Below are positions 55,636-64,000 of a DNA stretch of 64,000 bases, piece after piece. The notes beneath the pieces are model-generated. The model did no database searches and was not told the origin of the DNA. It saw only the letters and a list, made by a program, of their open reading frames with translations. Origin of the DNA: Cannabis sativa (Eukaryota; Streptophyta; Magnoliopsida; Rosales; Cannabaceae); contig NW_026870043.1 of assembly GCF_029168945.1 (NCBI RefSeq), positions 8,314,501-8,378,500 of the forward strand, given 5' to 3'. The number at the start of each line of letters is the position of its first letter. The first letter of the stretch is position 1. The position numbers and the translations under genes are program-made.

Positions 55636-56812
55636 ATGGACGCCAGGCGGACTACCAGGAGCCAGGGCAATTCAGTGGGGTCGAATCAAGGACGTGAGCC
55701 CGCCCCCCGCCGCCCAGGGGCCGAGGTAGAGGTCCCCGGGGCAGGGCTCGTGGTCGGGGTGATGAGAACCAGCCACAGGCTGCCCAGGCTCCCCCAGCCG
55801 ATCACGGAGCCCAGAACTGGGAGGTTAGGTTTGCGGAAATGCAAGCCAGAATAGAAGAGCAGGACCTCGAGATTCAGAGGTTGATACAGCAGGGAGCTCC
55901 TCCAGTTCCGGTGCCAGTAGTTCCAGCGGCACCTGCCCCTGCTGCTCAGGCCGAATTAGTTGTGGCGGCCAACAGATTGGAACCTTTGTATGAACGGTTC
56001 CGGAAGCAAGCACCTCCGGTCTTTCTGGGAGGTCCAGACGTGATGAAGGCCGAACAGTGGCTGACGGTGATCACCAAAATTTTGAACTTCATGGGTGTCA
56101 CTGGTAATGACAGAGTGGTGTGTGCCACTTTCTAGTTCCAGGAGGACGCTCTGGTCTGGTGGGACATGGTGTCTAAGATTCACGACGTCACCACCATGAC
56201 CTGGGAAAGGTTTCAGGAACTCTTCAACGCCAAGTACTATAATGAGGCGGTCAGAAGCGCCAAGAGGAAAGAGTTCGCTCACCTAACCCAGCGTGAGAAC
56301 ATGAGCGTGACCGAGTATACTACTCAGTTCGACCGGTTGGCGAGGTTAGCCTCGGGAATTGTGCCAACCGACTTCAGCAAGAAAGAGAAGTACCTGGACG
56401 GGTTAAATGCGAAGATTAAACACGATTTGATGATCACCACTGACGACAAGACCACCTATGCTGAGATGGTGGAGAAGGCACTGCGAGCTGAGGGCGCAGT
56501 TGGGTGTATGTCGGAGTCAGCTAGTACTCCGGCGAGTGGCGGGGCTCCTACCCCTCCTGCATCAGGCTTTGGCAGGGGGAGTAGTGGTTTGGCCATGGAT
56601 CAGAGGAAGAGAGCACCCACTGCATCCGGTGGCTCGAGTCAGAACAAGGGGTTCCGGGGGAACCAGAATAGAGGTAGTCGTCCTGGTGGTACTGAGACCC
56701 GATTCTCCTATCCCGAGTGCCCTAGCTGCAAAAGGCACCATCAGGGTGAGTGCAAAGGTCAGGGATGCTTTCACTGTGGCATGCCCGGACACTTCAAGAG
56801 GGACTGTCCCCA
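55636..56812 (+). pseudogene. Element B gag (broken, cut by element C)
   Basis: Starts MDARRTTRSQGNS at 55636. A frameshift in the GC-rich stretch around 55700-55790 moves it to the frame opening at 55839. That frame carries the gag domain ([18 protein letters not shown] onward) with an in-frame TAG at 56133-56135, and continues to 56812. The zinc knuckle CFHCGMPGHFKRDCP is complete up to its last Cys, then the LTR of element C begins. The last few residues of the continuing frame (HVISQKINNI) are LTR sequence. It would have been the capsid and RNA-binding protein. Confidence 0.85.
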
Positions 56813-58833
56813 TGTAATATCCCAGAAAATAAATAATATTTAAATGGACATATTTTATTAAATATGAAATTACTTGGAAAATGAAGTAGGATTATGATCT
56901 TACTTAGGTAAATTGTTGAGAAATTATTTAATGAAATACGTTATTTTGGGCCCGGTAATTGTCGAATTTTAGCTATGTGGTTAGCAATGTCACGACATTA
57001 AATGAAAGAATTATTTTGAGAATATCCCGGATTAAGTTAGAATTTTATTAGAATGTCGGATTGGGGAATTAGTAAAATTACCAAAATGCCCCTAGGGTTT
57101 TTTTTTTTTTAAATTTAATATTTAAGAGGGGTAGATTAGTAATTTAGGTGTTGGTTTTTTGTTTTATTTTGTAGCTGCCTATTTTTTTAAAAAAAAAAAA
57201 AAAAAAGAAAGAAAACAAAGTATTTTTAAAGGAAGAGGAAGCTTTCTTCCAAGGCAAGTAACATTTTTTTCTCAACCTTCTTCTCCTCTTCCTTCGAGCA
57301 GCTGAAACCAGCCACTAGGGGGATTGTTTTGCTTCAGCCAACTCCAATTTTCAGAGCTAAACTTCACCTTCAAGTCAACCTTGCACCCTAGGTAAGTTCA
57401 TCTTTAAGTTTTGGTGTTTTTCTTAGGTTTCTAAGCTAGGGTTGTGATTTTTTTTGAAAGTTTTCAAAGCTGTAGGTTTAGTGAAGGTTTAGGTTTGTTA
57501 TCCAAGTTGAATAAGGTCTGTTAATGCATGTTTGAATTGAATTCATGGCTGTTGGGATTGATTGGTGAGTGAGGAAGCTAAAAGAAATTTGATTTCTTCA
57601 CTTGAGTGTGTGATTTTAAGCTAGAGATTTAACCACTGTGTTTTGCAGCTTAGGTTATGCCATATTTATGTTAATATACTATTCTGGAAAGTTTGGTTAG
57701 GTTTGGAGGGGTTTTGGTTCGATTTTGGTGAAGAGGAACTTTTGTTCTGAGCCAGAACCTGGCCGACCTGGATGGGTTCTGGTGTATCGAACCTGGTCGA
57801 CCAGGTTACTGCAGGGGAGAATTTTTTCGGGTTTGCTTTATGTTCAGTTTTGACCCTGGGAGTTGTGTACTATCTGTTTTAAATTAAATATGGGATGCTT
57901 GACCTAAATTGGGGTTGCTGGGAGTTAGGTTACGTTTGATTTCTAAATTAGGGTTTTAATCCGGAACTTTGAGTTAAGGTATTTATTGTGTTTCAATTGT
58001 CTTGACATAGGACCGGGATAGCTTATCTTGTTCTTCCACTCAGGTCGGCCATACTTTTGACTTCTGAATTAAGGTAAGAAAAGTGGTAAGCACCGTATGT
58101 GGTTAAAGATTAATGGATGAATGGAAGTGGCCTTAATTATTATCATGATGCTGATTAAAAGTTTATTAAGCCTAGGTTATGACCTAGGGTTGGAAACGGT
58201 TATTACCGTTATGAGTAATTACTCTTGAAACCGCGGTTAGGTTTCTTACTTATCGTTTGCTTTATCGGGCAACGATAGTGACATATTCAGCTCGTATGTG
58301 ACGAGTGGTAAAAAAAGTGTTACTTTATTAAGTACCAGGAATGTATGATGTTTAAGGGAATGCTTATTATTATCGAATAGTGAGTAAACATAATGGCATG
58401 AGAATAAGTTGATAATCATTTTCTTTCAATTATTGTTTTGATCACTTTCTTGCTGAGTCTCTGTGACTCACTGGTGCTTTATGGTGCAGGTAAAGGAAAG
58501 GCTAAAGTCGAGCAACCATGAGTTTATGGTCGCAGCAGCAATGTACATACCAGCCGTAGGCAGCCCAGTTTACAGGATGCTCTATTTTGATTGTATTTTG
58601 GAAAATATAAAGCTTATGTTGTAAAATACTTTGAAACCAGTTTGTAAATATTTTGAAAACAGGGGGACCCCATAATTCATGTTACTTATCTTTTGTTGAA
58701 TAGTTTAAAGGTTGAGTTTTTAACTATCAAAAATTTAATTACCCACACTTTTAGTATAATTACATCTTATATAATTATTGGTATTTTAAATAAATTGCAC
58801 ACACGTGGCGTCCCTGTTGGACAGGGCGTTACA
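56813..58833 (+). repeat. Element C 5' LTR
   Basis: 2,021 bp, TGTAATATCCCAG to GGGCGTTACA. The start matches 63647 onward. It contains TGAGTC-TCTGT-GACTCA at 58454-58470 and a following GTGCAGGTAAAGG block near 58484. Confidence 0.9.
58454..58470 (+). promoter_or_regulatory. Conserved inverted repeat in Tekay-like LTR (C)
   Basis: The arms TGAGTC and GACTCA are identical to those in element B, but the loop is TCTGT rather than TGTC. It contains TGACTCA, a bZIP (GCN4-type) core. Position relative to the GTAAAGG block and the LTR end is similar in B and C. Confidence 0.5.
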
Positions 58834-58836
58834 ACA

Positions 58837-58848
58837 TGGTATCAGAGC
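58837..58848 (+). other. Element C primer binding site
   Basis: TGGTATCAGAGC three bases after the LTR, the initiator-Met-type primer site. Confidence 0.85.
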
Positions 58849-59074
58849 GCCAAGGTTTTTAGATCCTGAAGATTGGTTTGATATGTACATTGGCTGCAAG
58901 GACCTGATCGACTCATGGTTTAGTAAGCTTTAAGTTAAAAGATAGCTTGTTAATTTTCTGATTACCTGATTATTTGAATTATGTTGATATCAGAATGTTG
59001 TGGGAAGAATTATAATATATGGAAATACTTATCAGCATTGTTATTACTTGGAATGTGATCGCAGGTGTATAGTT

Positions 59075-62000
59075 ATGCACCCAAGGCGGACTGGTAGGGG
59101 TACCCGCGAGCTAGCTGGGCTCGGGGCTGCCGGTGAGGGTGAGAACCCTTTACCACCACCTAATTGGGAAGAGTTATATGCTGCTATGCAAGAAACTATT
59201 CGGCAGCAGGGTGAGCAAATCAGAGAATTAAGAGAGCAGCGAGCTCAGCCTGCTCTAAATCTTAATCCTGATCCTCCGGCACCTCTAGTAGTGCCACCGG
59301 ATGCAGGGAATCGTTTGGAACCATTATATGAGCGGTTCAGGAAGCAGAATCCGCCAGTGTTTGAGGGTGGTGCTGATCCACTCAAGGCGGAGCAATGGAT
59401 GAGTATGATAACATCCATTTTTGATTTTATGCGAGTTGAAGATAATGACCGGGTCAGGTGTGCTACATATATGCTACGAGATGATGCCCGTATTTGGTGG
59501 GAAATTGTATCTCAGGGCCATGATCTGAATAACATGACCTGGGAAACTTTTCGGGCCTTATTTTATGAGAAGTATTATAATGAATCTATTAAGGCAGCAA
59601 AGGCAGAAGAGTTTATACGGTTAACTCAGGGTAGTATGACTGTGACAGAGTATGCTACTAAGTTTGATCGACTGGCAAAGTTTGCCTCAGATGAGGTGGC
59701 TACTGAAGCTGCTAGAAAAGCAAAGTTTATACGGGGGCTGGATGAACACATCGCCCGGGATGTGATTGTTGCTTCTAAACAACCCGGGGTTGCCCGAACT
59801 TATGCTCAAATAGTTGAGTTGGCTTTAGTTTCTGAGGGTGCAGAAGCTCAGATACGAAAGAAAAATATTGCCAGAAGAGATTCATGGAAGCAAACAACAG
59901 GTGCTGGTTCGGGTAGGGGTACTGATTCCGGTGACCGCAAGAAAAGACCTAGTGAATCATCAGCGGCAGGCCCAAACAAAAGATTCCAGGGTAACCAAGG
60001 TTTTCGTCGTAGTGGGAACGAAAACTGGCGGACTTTTCCTGAATGTCCGAGGTGTAAAAAGCATCACCTGGGCGAGTGTCAGGCTAGGGCCTGTTTCCAC
60101 TGTGGAATGGTGGGTCATATGAAGAGAAATTGTCCACAATTGCTACGGCTAGAGCAAAAGAAGGATGATACACCTGCTCCTGCCCGAGTGTTTGCCCTGA
60201 CTCAAGCTGAGGCTGATGCTGGTCCTTCTACTGTGACAGGTCAGCTTTCTGTTGCTGGTACTTTATTGACTGTGTTAATTGATTCTGGTGCGACACATTC
60301 TTATATTTCAAGTAGAATAATTGAGAAGCTGAATAAACCTAGTGATGTGCTTTCTAGAGGTTTTGGAACCTTGTTGCCTACTGGGGAGTTGGTTATCTCC
60401 AGCAGGTGGGTTCGATCTCTTCCAGTGTTTGTGGAAGGAAGAGAGTTATCAGTTGATCTGATAGAATTAAATCTGGAGGATTTTGATGTTATTTTGGGGA
60501 TGGATTGGCTTGCTAAATACAACGCCACCATTGATTGTAAAAGAAAGATGGTAACTTTTCAGCCTGAGGGCGAGGACCCCTTTGTATTTGTGGGTAAGAT
60601 GCAAGGATCTCGGATTCCCTTAATTTCAGCCCTTAAGGTAAGGGATTTGTTGTGTGAGGGGTGCATTGGTTTCTTGGCAAGTGTTGTAGATATTTTCGGG
60701 AAACCACTAGCGGGACCGGAGCATGTCCCAGTGGTTCGAGAATTTCTGGATGTGTTCCCAGAAGAGTTACCAGGGTTGCCACCAAAACGTGAAATTGATT
60801 TTGAGATTGATTTAATACCAGGAGCTGAGCCTGTATCGAAAGCTCCCTACAGGATGGCACCTGCAGAGCTGAAAGAGTTAAAAGTTCAATTACAGGGGAT
60901 GATGGATTTAAAATTTACCAGACCTAGTACTTCACCTTGGGGTGCACCAGTTTTGTTTGTGAAAAAGAAAGATGGAACATTAAGAATGTGTATAGATTAT
61001 CGGGAGTTAAACAAATTGACAGTGAAGAATAAGTACCCTCTGCCAAGAATAGATGATTTATTTGATCAGTTGCAGGGTAAAACTGTCTTTTCTAAAATTG
61101 ATCTTCGATCTGGTTATCACCAACTGAGGATTCGAGAGGAGGATATTCCCAAGACAGCTTTTCGGACCCGGTATGGTCATTATGAATTCCTGGTAATGTC
61201 CTTCGGATTAACAAATGCCCCGGCAGCATTTATGGACTTGATGAACCGAGTGTTCAAAGATTTTCTAGATGATTTTGTTATTGTCTTTATCGATGATATT
61301 CTAATTTATTCAGACTCGGAAGAGACTCACGAAAGACATCTTCGAATGGTATTACAACGTCTCAGGGAGCATAAGTTGTATGCCAAGTTTAAGAAATGTG
61401 AATTTTGGTTACCTCAGGTGAGTTTCTTGGGGCATGTGGTGAGTAAAGATGGTATTTTAGTGGATCCAGTAAAGATTGAAGCAGTTCGTGACTGGCCTCG
61501 ACCTAAGTCAGCAACTGAAGTTAGAAGTTTCCTGGGGTTAGCAGGGTATTACCGAAGATTTGTTGAGGGCTTTGCAAAGATTTCTACGCCTTTAACTGAG
61601 TTGACCCGAAAGAATTGTAAGTTTGTTTGGACTGACAAGTGTGAAGGTAGTTTCCAGGAATTGAAGCAAAGGTTGATTACCGCTCCTGTGCTAACCTTAC
61701 CAAAAAGTGATGAAAAGTTTGTGATTTATTGTGATGCATCCAAACAAGGGTTAGGTTGTGTTCTTATGCAGTCAGGGAAAGTGATTGCTTATGCATCCAG
61801 GCAATTGAAGGAGTATGAACAACGATATCCTACCCATGATATTGAATTAGCAGCGGTTGTCTTTGCACTAAAAGTTTGGCGTCACTATCTATACGGTGAG
61901 AAGTGTGAAATTTATACAGATCACAAAAGCCTCAAGTACTTTTTCACTCAGAAGGATTTAAATATGAGGCAACGACGATGGTTAGAACTGGTCAAAGATT

Positions 62001-62413
62001 ATGACTGCGAGATTCTCTACCACCCTGGTAAAGCAAATGTGGTAGCGGATGCTCTAAGTCGGAAAGGACCAGGGCAAGTTTGTGAACTAAAGGAAATCTC
62101 AGCAAAGTTGGCTGAGGATATGACGAGAGCGGGAATTGAATTTGTAATCGGAAAACTTGCTAATATCACCATACAGTCTAACCTATTGGAAAGAATTAGA
62201 GTAGCCCAACAAGGTGACCTTGAGCTACAGGGACATAAGGAAAAGTTAGAGGCTGGATTGGCAAAAGACTTTTCGTGCTTATCTGATGGGTTGTTGCGAT
62301 ACAAAAACAGAATCTGTGTACTTAGGTTGATAAAGAAATCGGACAAGAGATTCTTGATGAATCTCATACTACACCGTACTCCTTACACCCGGAACAACCA
62401 AGATGTATCATGA
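59075..62413 (+). CDS. Element C gag-protease-RT-RNase H polyprotein
   Basis: The frame is open from 59000, but the start is placed at 59075 ([13 protein letters not shown]), which matches the start of related gag proteins including that of element B. In residues from 59075: gag at about 85-265; zinc knuckle C340, C343, H348, C353; aspartic protease DSGATH with Asp403; reverse transcriptase at about 590-800, with [10 protein letters not shown] and the catalytic FIDD (D740, D741); RNase H from Asp887 ([10 protein letters not shown]) to DALSRKG near 995. It has no stop or frameshift through RNase H. It then loses register near 62320 and ends at 62413 before integrase. These activities make virus-like particles and copy the element RNA. 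Confidence 0.9.
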   Translation: MHPRRTGRGTRELAGLGAAGEGENPLPPPNWEELYAAMQETIRQQGEQIRELREQRAQPALNLNPDPPAPLVVPPDAGNRLEPLYERFRKQNPPVFEGGADPLKAEQWMSMITSIFDFMRVEDNDRVRCATYMLRDDARIWWEIVSQGHDLNNMTWETFRALFYEKYYNESIKAAKAEEFIRLTQGSMTVTEYATKFDRLAKFASDEVATEAARKAKFIRGLDEHIARDVIVASKQPGVARTYAQIVELALVSEGAEAQIRKKNIARRDSWKQTTGAGSGRGTDSGDRKKRPSESSAAGPNKRFQGNQGFRRSGNENWRTFPECPRCKKHHLGECQARACFHCGMVGHMKRNCPQLLRLEQKKDDTPAPARVFALTQAEADAGPSTVTGQLSVAGTLLTVLIDSGATHSYISSRIIEKLNKPSDVLSRGFGTLLPTGELVISSRWVRSLPVFVEGRELSVDLIELNLEDFDVILGMDWLAKYNATIDCKRKMVTFQPEGEDPFVFVGKMQGSRIPLISALKVRDLLCEGCIGFLASVVDIFGKPLAGPEHVPVVREFLDVFPEELPGLPPKREIDFEIDLIPGAEPVSKAPYRMAPAELKELKVQLQGMMDLKFTRPSTSPWGAPVLFVKKKDGTLRMCIDYRELNKLTVKNKYPLPRIDDLFDQLQGKTVFSKIDLRSGYHQLRIREEDIPKTAFRTRYGHYEFLVMSFGLTNAPAAFMDLMNRVFKDFLDDFVIVFIDDILIYSDSEETHERHLRMVLQRLREHKLYAKFKKCEFWLPQVSFLGHVVSKDGILVDPVKIEAVRDWPRPKSATEVRSFLGLAGYYRRFVEGFAKISTPLTELTRKNCKFVWTDKCEGSFQELKQRLITAPVLTLPKSDEKFVIYCDASKQGLGCVLMQSGKVIAYASRQLKEYEQRYPTHDIELAAVVFALKVWRHYLYGEKCEIYTDHKSLKYFFTQKDLNMRQRRWLELVKDYDCEILYHPGKANVVADALSRKGPGQVCELKEISAKLAEDMTRAGIEFVIGKLANITIQSNLLERIRVAQQGDLELQGHKEKLEAGLAKDFSCLSDGLLRYKNRICVLRLIKKSDKRFLMNLILHRTPYTRNNQDVS

Positions 62414-62431
62414 TGTGAAAGCTTTATACCG

Positions 62432-63610
62432 GTGGCCGGTATGAAGAGGGATATTGTTGAATATGTGTCAAAATGCTTAACCTGTCAACAAATTAAAGCA
62501 GAACACCAAAGGCCGGCAGGTTTGCTTCAACCTCTAAAGATTCCTGAATGGAAATGGGAAGACATCACCATGGATTTTGTGGTAGGATTGCCCAGAACAG
62601 TAGGGTATTATGATTCTATTTGGGTGATAGTGGATCGATATACGAAGTCTGCTCACTTTCTCCCGGTTAGGACAACGTATACAGTGGATCAATATGCTGA
62701 TTTGTATATTAAGGAGATAGTTCGACTTCATGGTGCCCCAAAGTCGATAGTTTCAGATCGAGATCCAAAATTTACATCCAAATTTTGGGGAAGTTTACAG
62801 CAAGCAATGGGTACTAAGTTGAAATTCGGTCTGACTTTTCATCCTCAAACCGATGGTCAATCTGAAAGAACTATCCAGATACTTGAGGATATGTTGAGGG
62901 CATGTATAATGGACTTTGAAGGTTCTTGGAACAAGTACCTACCTCTGATTGAGTTTTCTTATAACAATAGTTATCAGAGTACCGTTGGCATGGCTCCGTA
63001 TGAGATGCTTTATGGAAGGAAATGTCGATCACCTATTCACTGGGATGAGGCTGGTGAACGTAGGTACCTTGGACCTGAAGCTGTCCAAAGAACGAGCGAG
63101 GCTATTGAAAAGATTCGAGCTCGTATGCTTGCTTCCCAAAGTAGACAGAAAAGCTACGCGGATCCAAAGCGTAGAGATGTTGAATTCCAAATTGGGGATT
63201 TTGTTTTTCTTCGGGTGTCCCCAATGAAAGGAATTCGAAGGTTCGGGAAGAAAGGAAAGTTGAGTCCCAGATTTATTGGTCCATTTGAGATTCTTGAGAA
63301 AGTAGGTCAGGTAGCTTATCGGTTGGTTCTACCTCCTGCTTTATCTGGGGTTCATAACGTGTTTCATGTCTCGATGCTTCGGAAATATGTATCTGACACA
63401 ACTCATATTTTAAGTTATGAATACATTGAGCTTCAAACCGACTTGTCATATGAAGAACAACCAGTACAGATCTTAGACAGGAAAGAAAAGGTGTTGCGAA
63501 ACAAGACTATTTCACTAGTCAAAGTGTTGTGGCGGAACAGCAAAGTTGAAGAAGCGACTTGGGAATTAGAGTCGCAGATGCGGGAGTTGTATCCCGAGCT
63601 TTTCAGGTAA
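62432..63610 (+). CDS. Element C integrase with chromodomain-like tail
   Basis: A 392-codon open frame starting inside the HHCC zinc domain, of which the CX2C (CLTC at 15-18) remains. The catalytic residues Asp48 (MDFVVG), Asp109 (SDRDPKF) and Glu145 (GQSERT) give the D-D-35-E spacing. The tail (about 300-390), from VFHVSMLRKYV to KVLWRNSKVEEATWE, is the chromodomain-type end of Tekay/Del chromoviruses, thought to steer integration to heterochromatin. It is in the same register as the gag-pol frame. It is cut off from that frame by three one-base shifts between about 62320 and 62440, so the first part of the zinc domain is not translated with it. Confidence 0.88.
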   Translation: MAGMKRDIVEYVSKCLTCQQIKAEHQRPAGLLQPLKIPEWKWEDITMDFVVGLPRTVGYYDSIWVIVDRYTKSAHFLPVRTTYTVDQYADLYIKEIVRLHGAPKSIVSDRDPKFTSKFWGSLQQAMGTKLKFGLTFHPQTDGQSERTIQILEDMLRACIMDFEGSWNKYLPLIEFSYNNSYQSTVGMAPYEMLYGRKCRSPIHWDEAGERRYLGPEAVQRTSEAIEKIRARMLASQSRQKSYADPKRRDVEFQIGDFVFLRVSPMKGIRRFGKKGKLSPRFIGPFEILEKVGQVAYRLVLPPALSGVHNVFHVSMLRKYVSDTTHILSYEYIELQTDLSYEEQPVQILDRKEKVLRNKTISLVKVLWRNSKVEEATWELESQMRELYPELFR

Positions 63611-63632
63611 ATTTCGAGGACGAAATTCCTAT

Positions 63633-63646
63633 AAGTGGGGGATAGT
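63633..63646 (+). other. Element C polypurine tract
   Basis: AAGTGGGGGATAGT lies directly before the 3' LTR, after an ATTTCGAGGACGAAATTC block often seen in this position in plant chromoviruses. Confidence 0.75.
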
Positions 63647-64000
63647 TGTAATATCCCAGAAAATAAATAATATTTAAATGGACATATTTTATTAAATATG
63701 AAATTACTTGGAAAATGAAGTAGGGTTATGATCTTACTTAGGTAAATTGTTGAGAAATTATTTAATGAAATACGTTATTTTGGGCCCGGTAATTGTGGAA
63801 TTTTAGCTATGTGGTTAGCAATGTCACGACATTAAATGAAAGAATTATTTTGAGAATATCCCGGATTAAGTTAGAATTTTATTAGAATGTCGGATTGGGG
63901 AATTAGTAAAAGTACCAAAATGCCCCTAGGGTTTTTTTTTTTTAAATTTAATATTTAAGAGGGGTAGATTAGTAATTTAGGTGTTGGTTTTTTGTTTTAT
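63647..64000 (+). repeat. Element C 3' LTR, truncated by window end
   Basis: The first 354 bp of the LTR, matching 56813-57168 with about three substitutions and a shorter T run. Confidence 0.88.

Larger units (their letters stand above)
53039..56812 (+). mobile_element. Element B: Tekay-like Ty3/gypsy, 5' part visible
   Basis: The 5' LTR (53039-55354), the primer site and most of gag are in the window. Element C then interrupts it at 56812, inside the gag zinc knuckle. The remainder of B must lie to the right, beyond the window. Its LTR family also left the solo LTR at 27617-29981. The gag closely resembles that of element C but the LTRs are largely different, so the two are related but separate families. 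Confidence 0.85.
56813..64000 (+). mobile_element. Element C: Tekay-like chromovirus, nearly complete, runs off window
   Basis: 5' LTR 56813-58833, primer site 58837-58848, gag-pol from 59075, integrase to 63610, purine tract 63633-63646, and a 3' LTR beginning at 63647 that is cut by the window end. Over the 354 bp visible, the two LTRs differ at about three bases plus T-run length, so the insertion is young. The left flanking 5 bp are CCCCA (56808-56812). The right duplication is out of view. Confidence 0.9.

Noticed and set aside
62310..62440. Programmed frameshift between RNase H and integrase in element C
   Set aside because: Three separate shifts are needed, no slippery sequence is evident, and this group normally uses one frame. 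Mutation or sequence error is simpler.
1..64000. Assignment to a particular plant genus
   Set aside because: The element families are widespread in eudicots and no single-copy gene is present to support a narrower call.

Overview
This is a plant (almost certainly eudicot) nuclear window made almost entirely of transposable elements. No intact host gene, tRNA, rRNA or CRISPR array was found. The evidence for a plant is the family mix: Ty1/copia elements with initiator-Met-type primer sites, an Athila-type Ty3/gypsy element with the tRNA-Asp-type primer site TGGCGCCGTTGCCGGGGA, Tekay/Del-like chromoviruses, a plant L1-type LINE with a C-terminal RNase H, and a CACTA DNA transposon. The species cannot be read from the sequence.

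Layout, left to right. 1-474: AT-rich, promoter-like words only. 475-3715: a short copia element (TSD CATTT) whose single 944-codon frame has lost integrase and most of the reverse transcriptase in frame. 3716-4757: AT-rich, with a 454-bp A-tailed insertion between perfect 13-bp repeats. 4758-8532, 43966-45615 and 52321-53038: three pieces of one old host element, with a decayed coiled-coil gene and a tandem array of about 220-bp units. 8533-43965: element A, a gag-only copia-type element on the minus strand (TSD AAAAC), which later insertions have expanded to 35 kb. 45616-52320: element D, a gag-less relative of A (TSD GTGCA), sitting in the tandem array. 53039 onward: Tekay-like element B, cut in its gag zinc knuckle by Tekay-like element C (56813 to beyond the window end).

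Element A is nested several levels deep. Its left LTR was hit by a plus-strand solo LTR S (9504-27123, TSD CTTAC). S was hit by an Athila element (11163-26915), which is a partial tandem dimer (LTR-internal-LTR-truncated internal). Athila copy 1 was hit in its integrase by a 3,754-bp CACTA element (17460-21213, TSD CAT). The A interior also carries a minus-strand solo LTR of the element-B family (27617-29981) and a near-complete LINE (35360-41380, 16-bp TSD).

Functional state. The longest intact frames are the copia deletion-derivative polyprotein, the second Athila gag, and the gag-protease-RT-RNase H frame of element C. The C integrase frame is separated from that frame by a short run of one-base frame shifts. 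Everything else is broken by stops, frameshifts or insertions. The most interesting points are: the in-frame copia deletion derivative; templated filler DNA at the truncated Athila dimer; paired hairpins with a constant loop in the element-A leader; a hairpin or bZIP-like palindrome shared by two diverged Tekay-like LTRs; and the ATGA stop-start overlap in the LINE.
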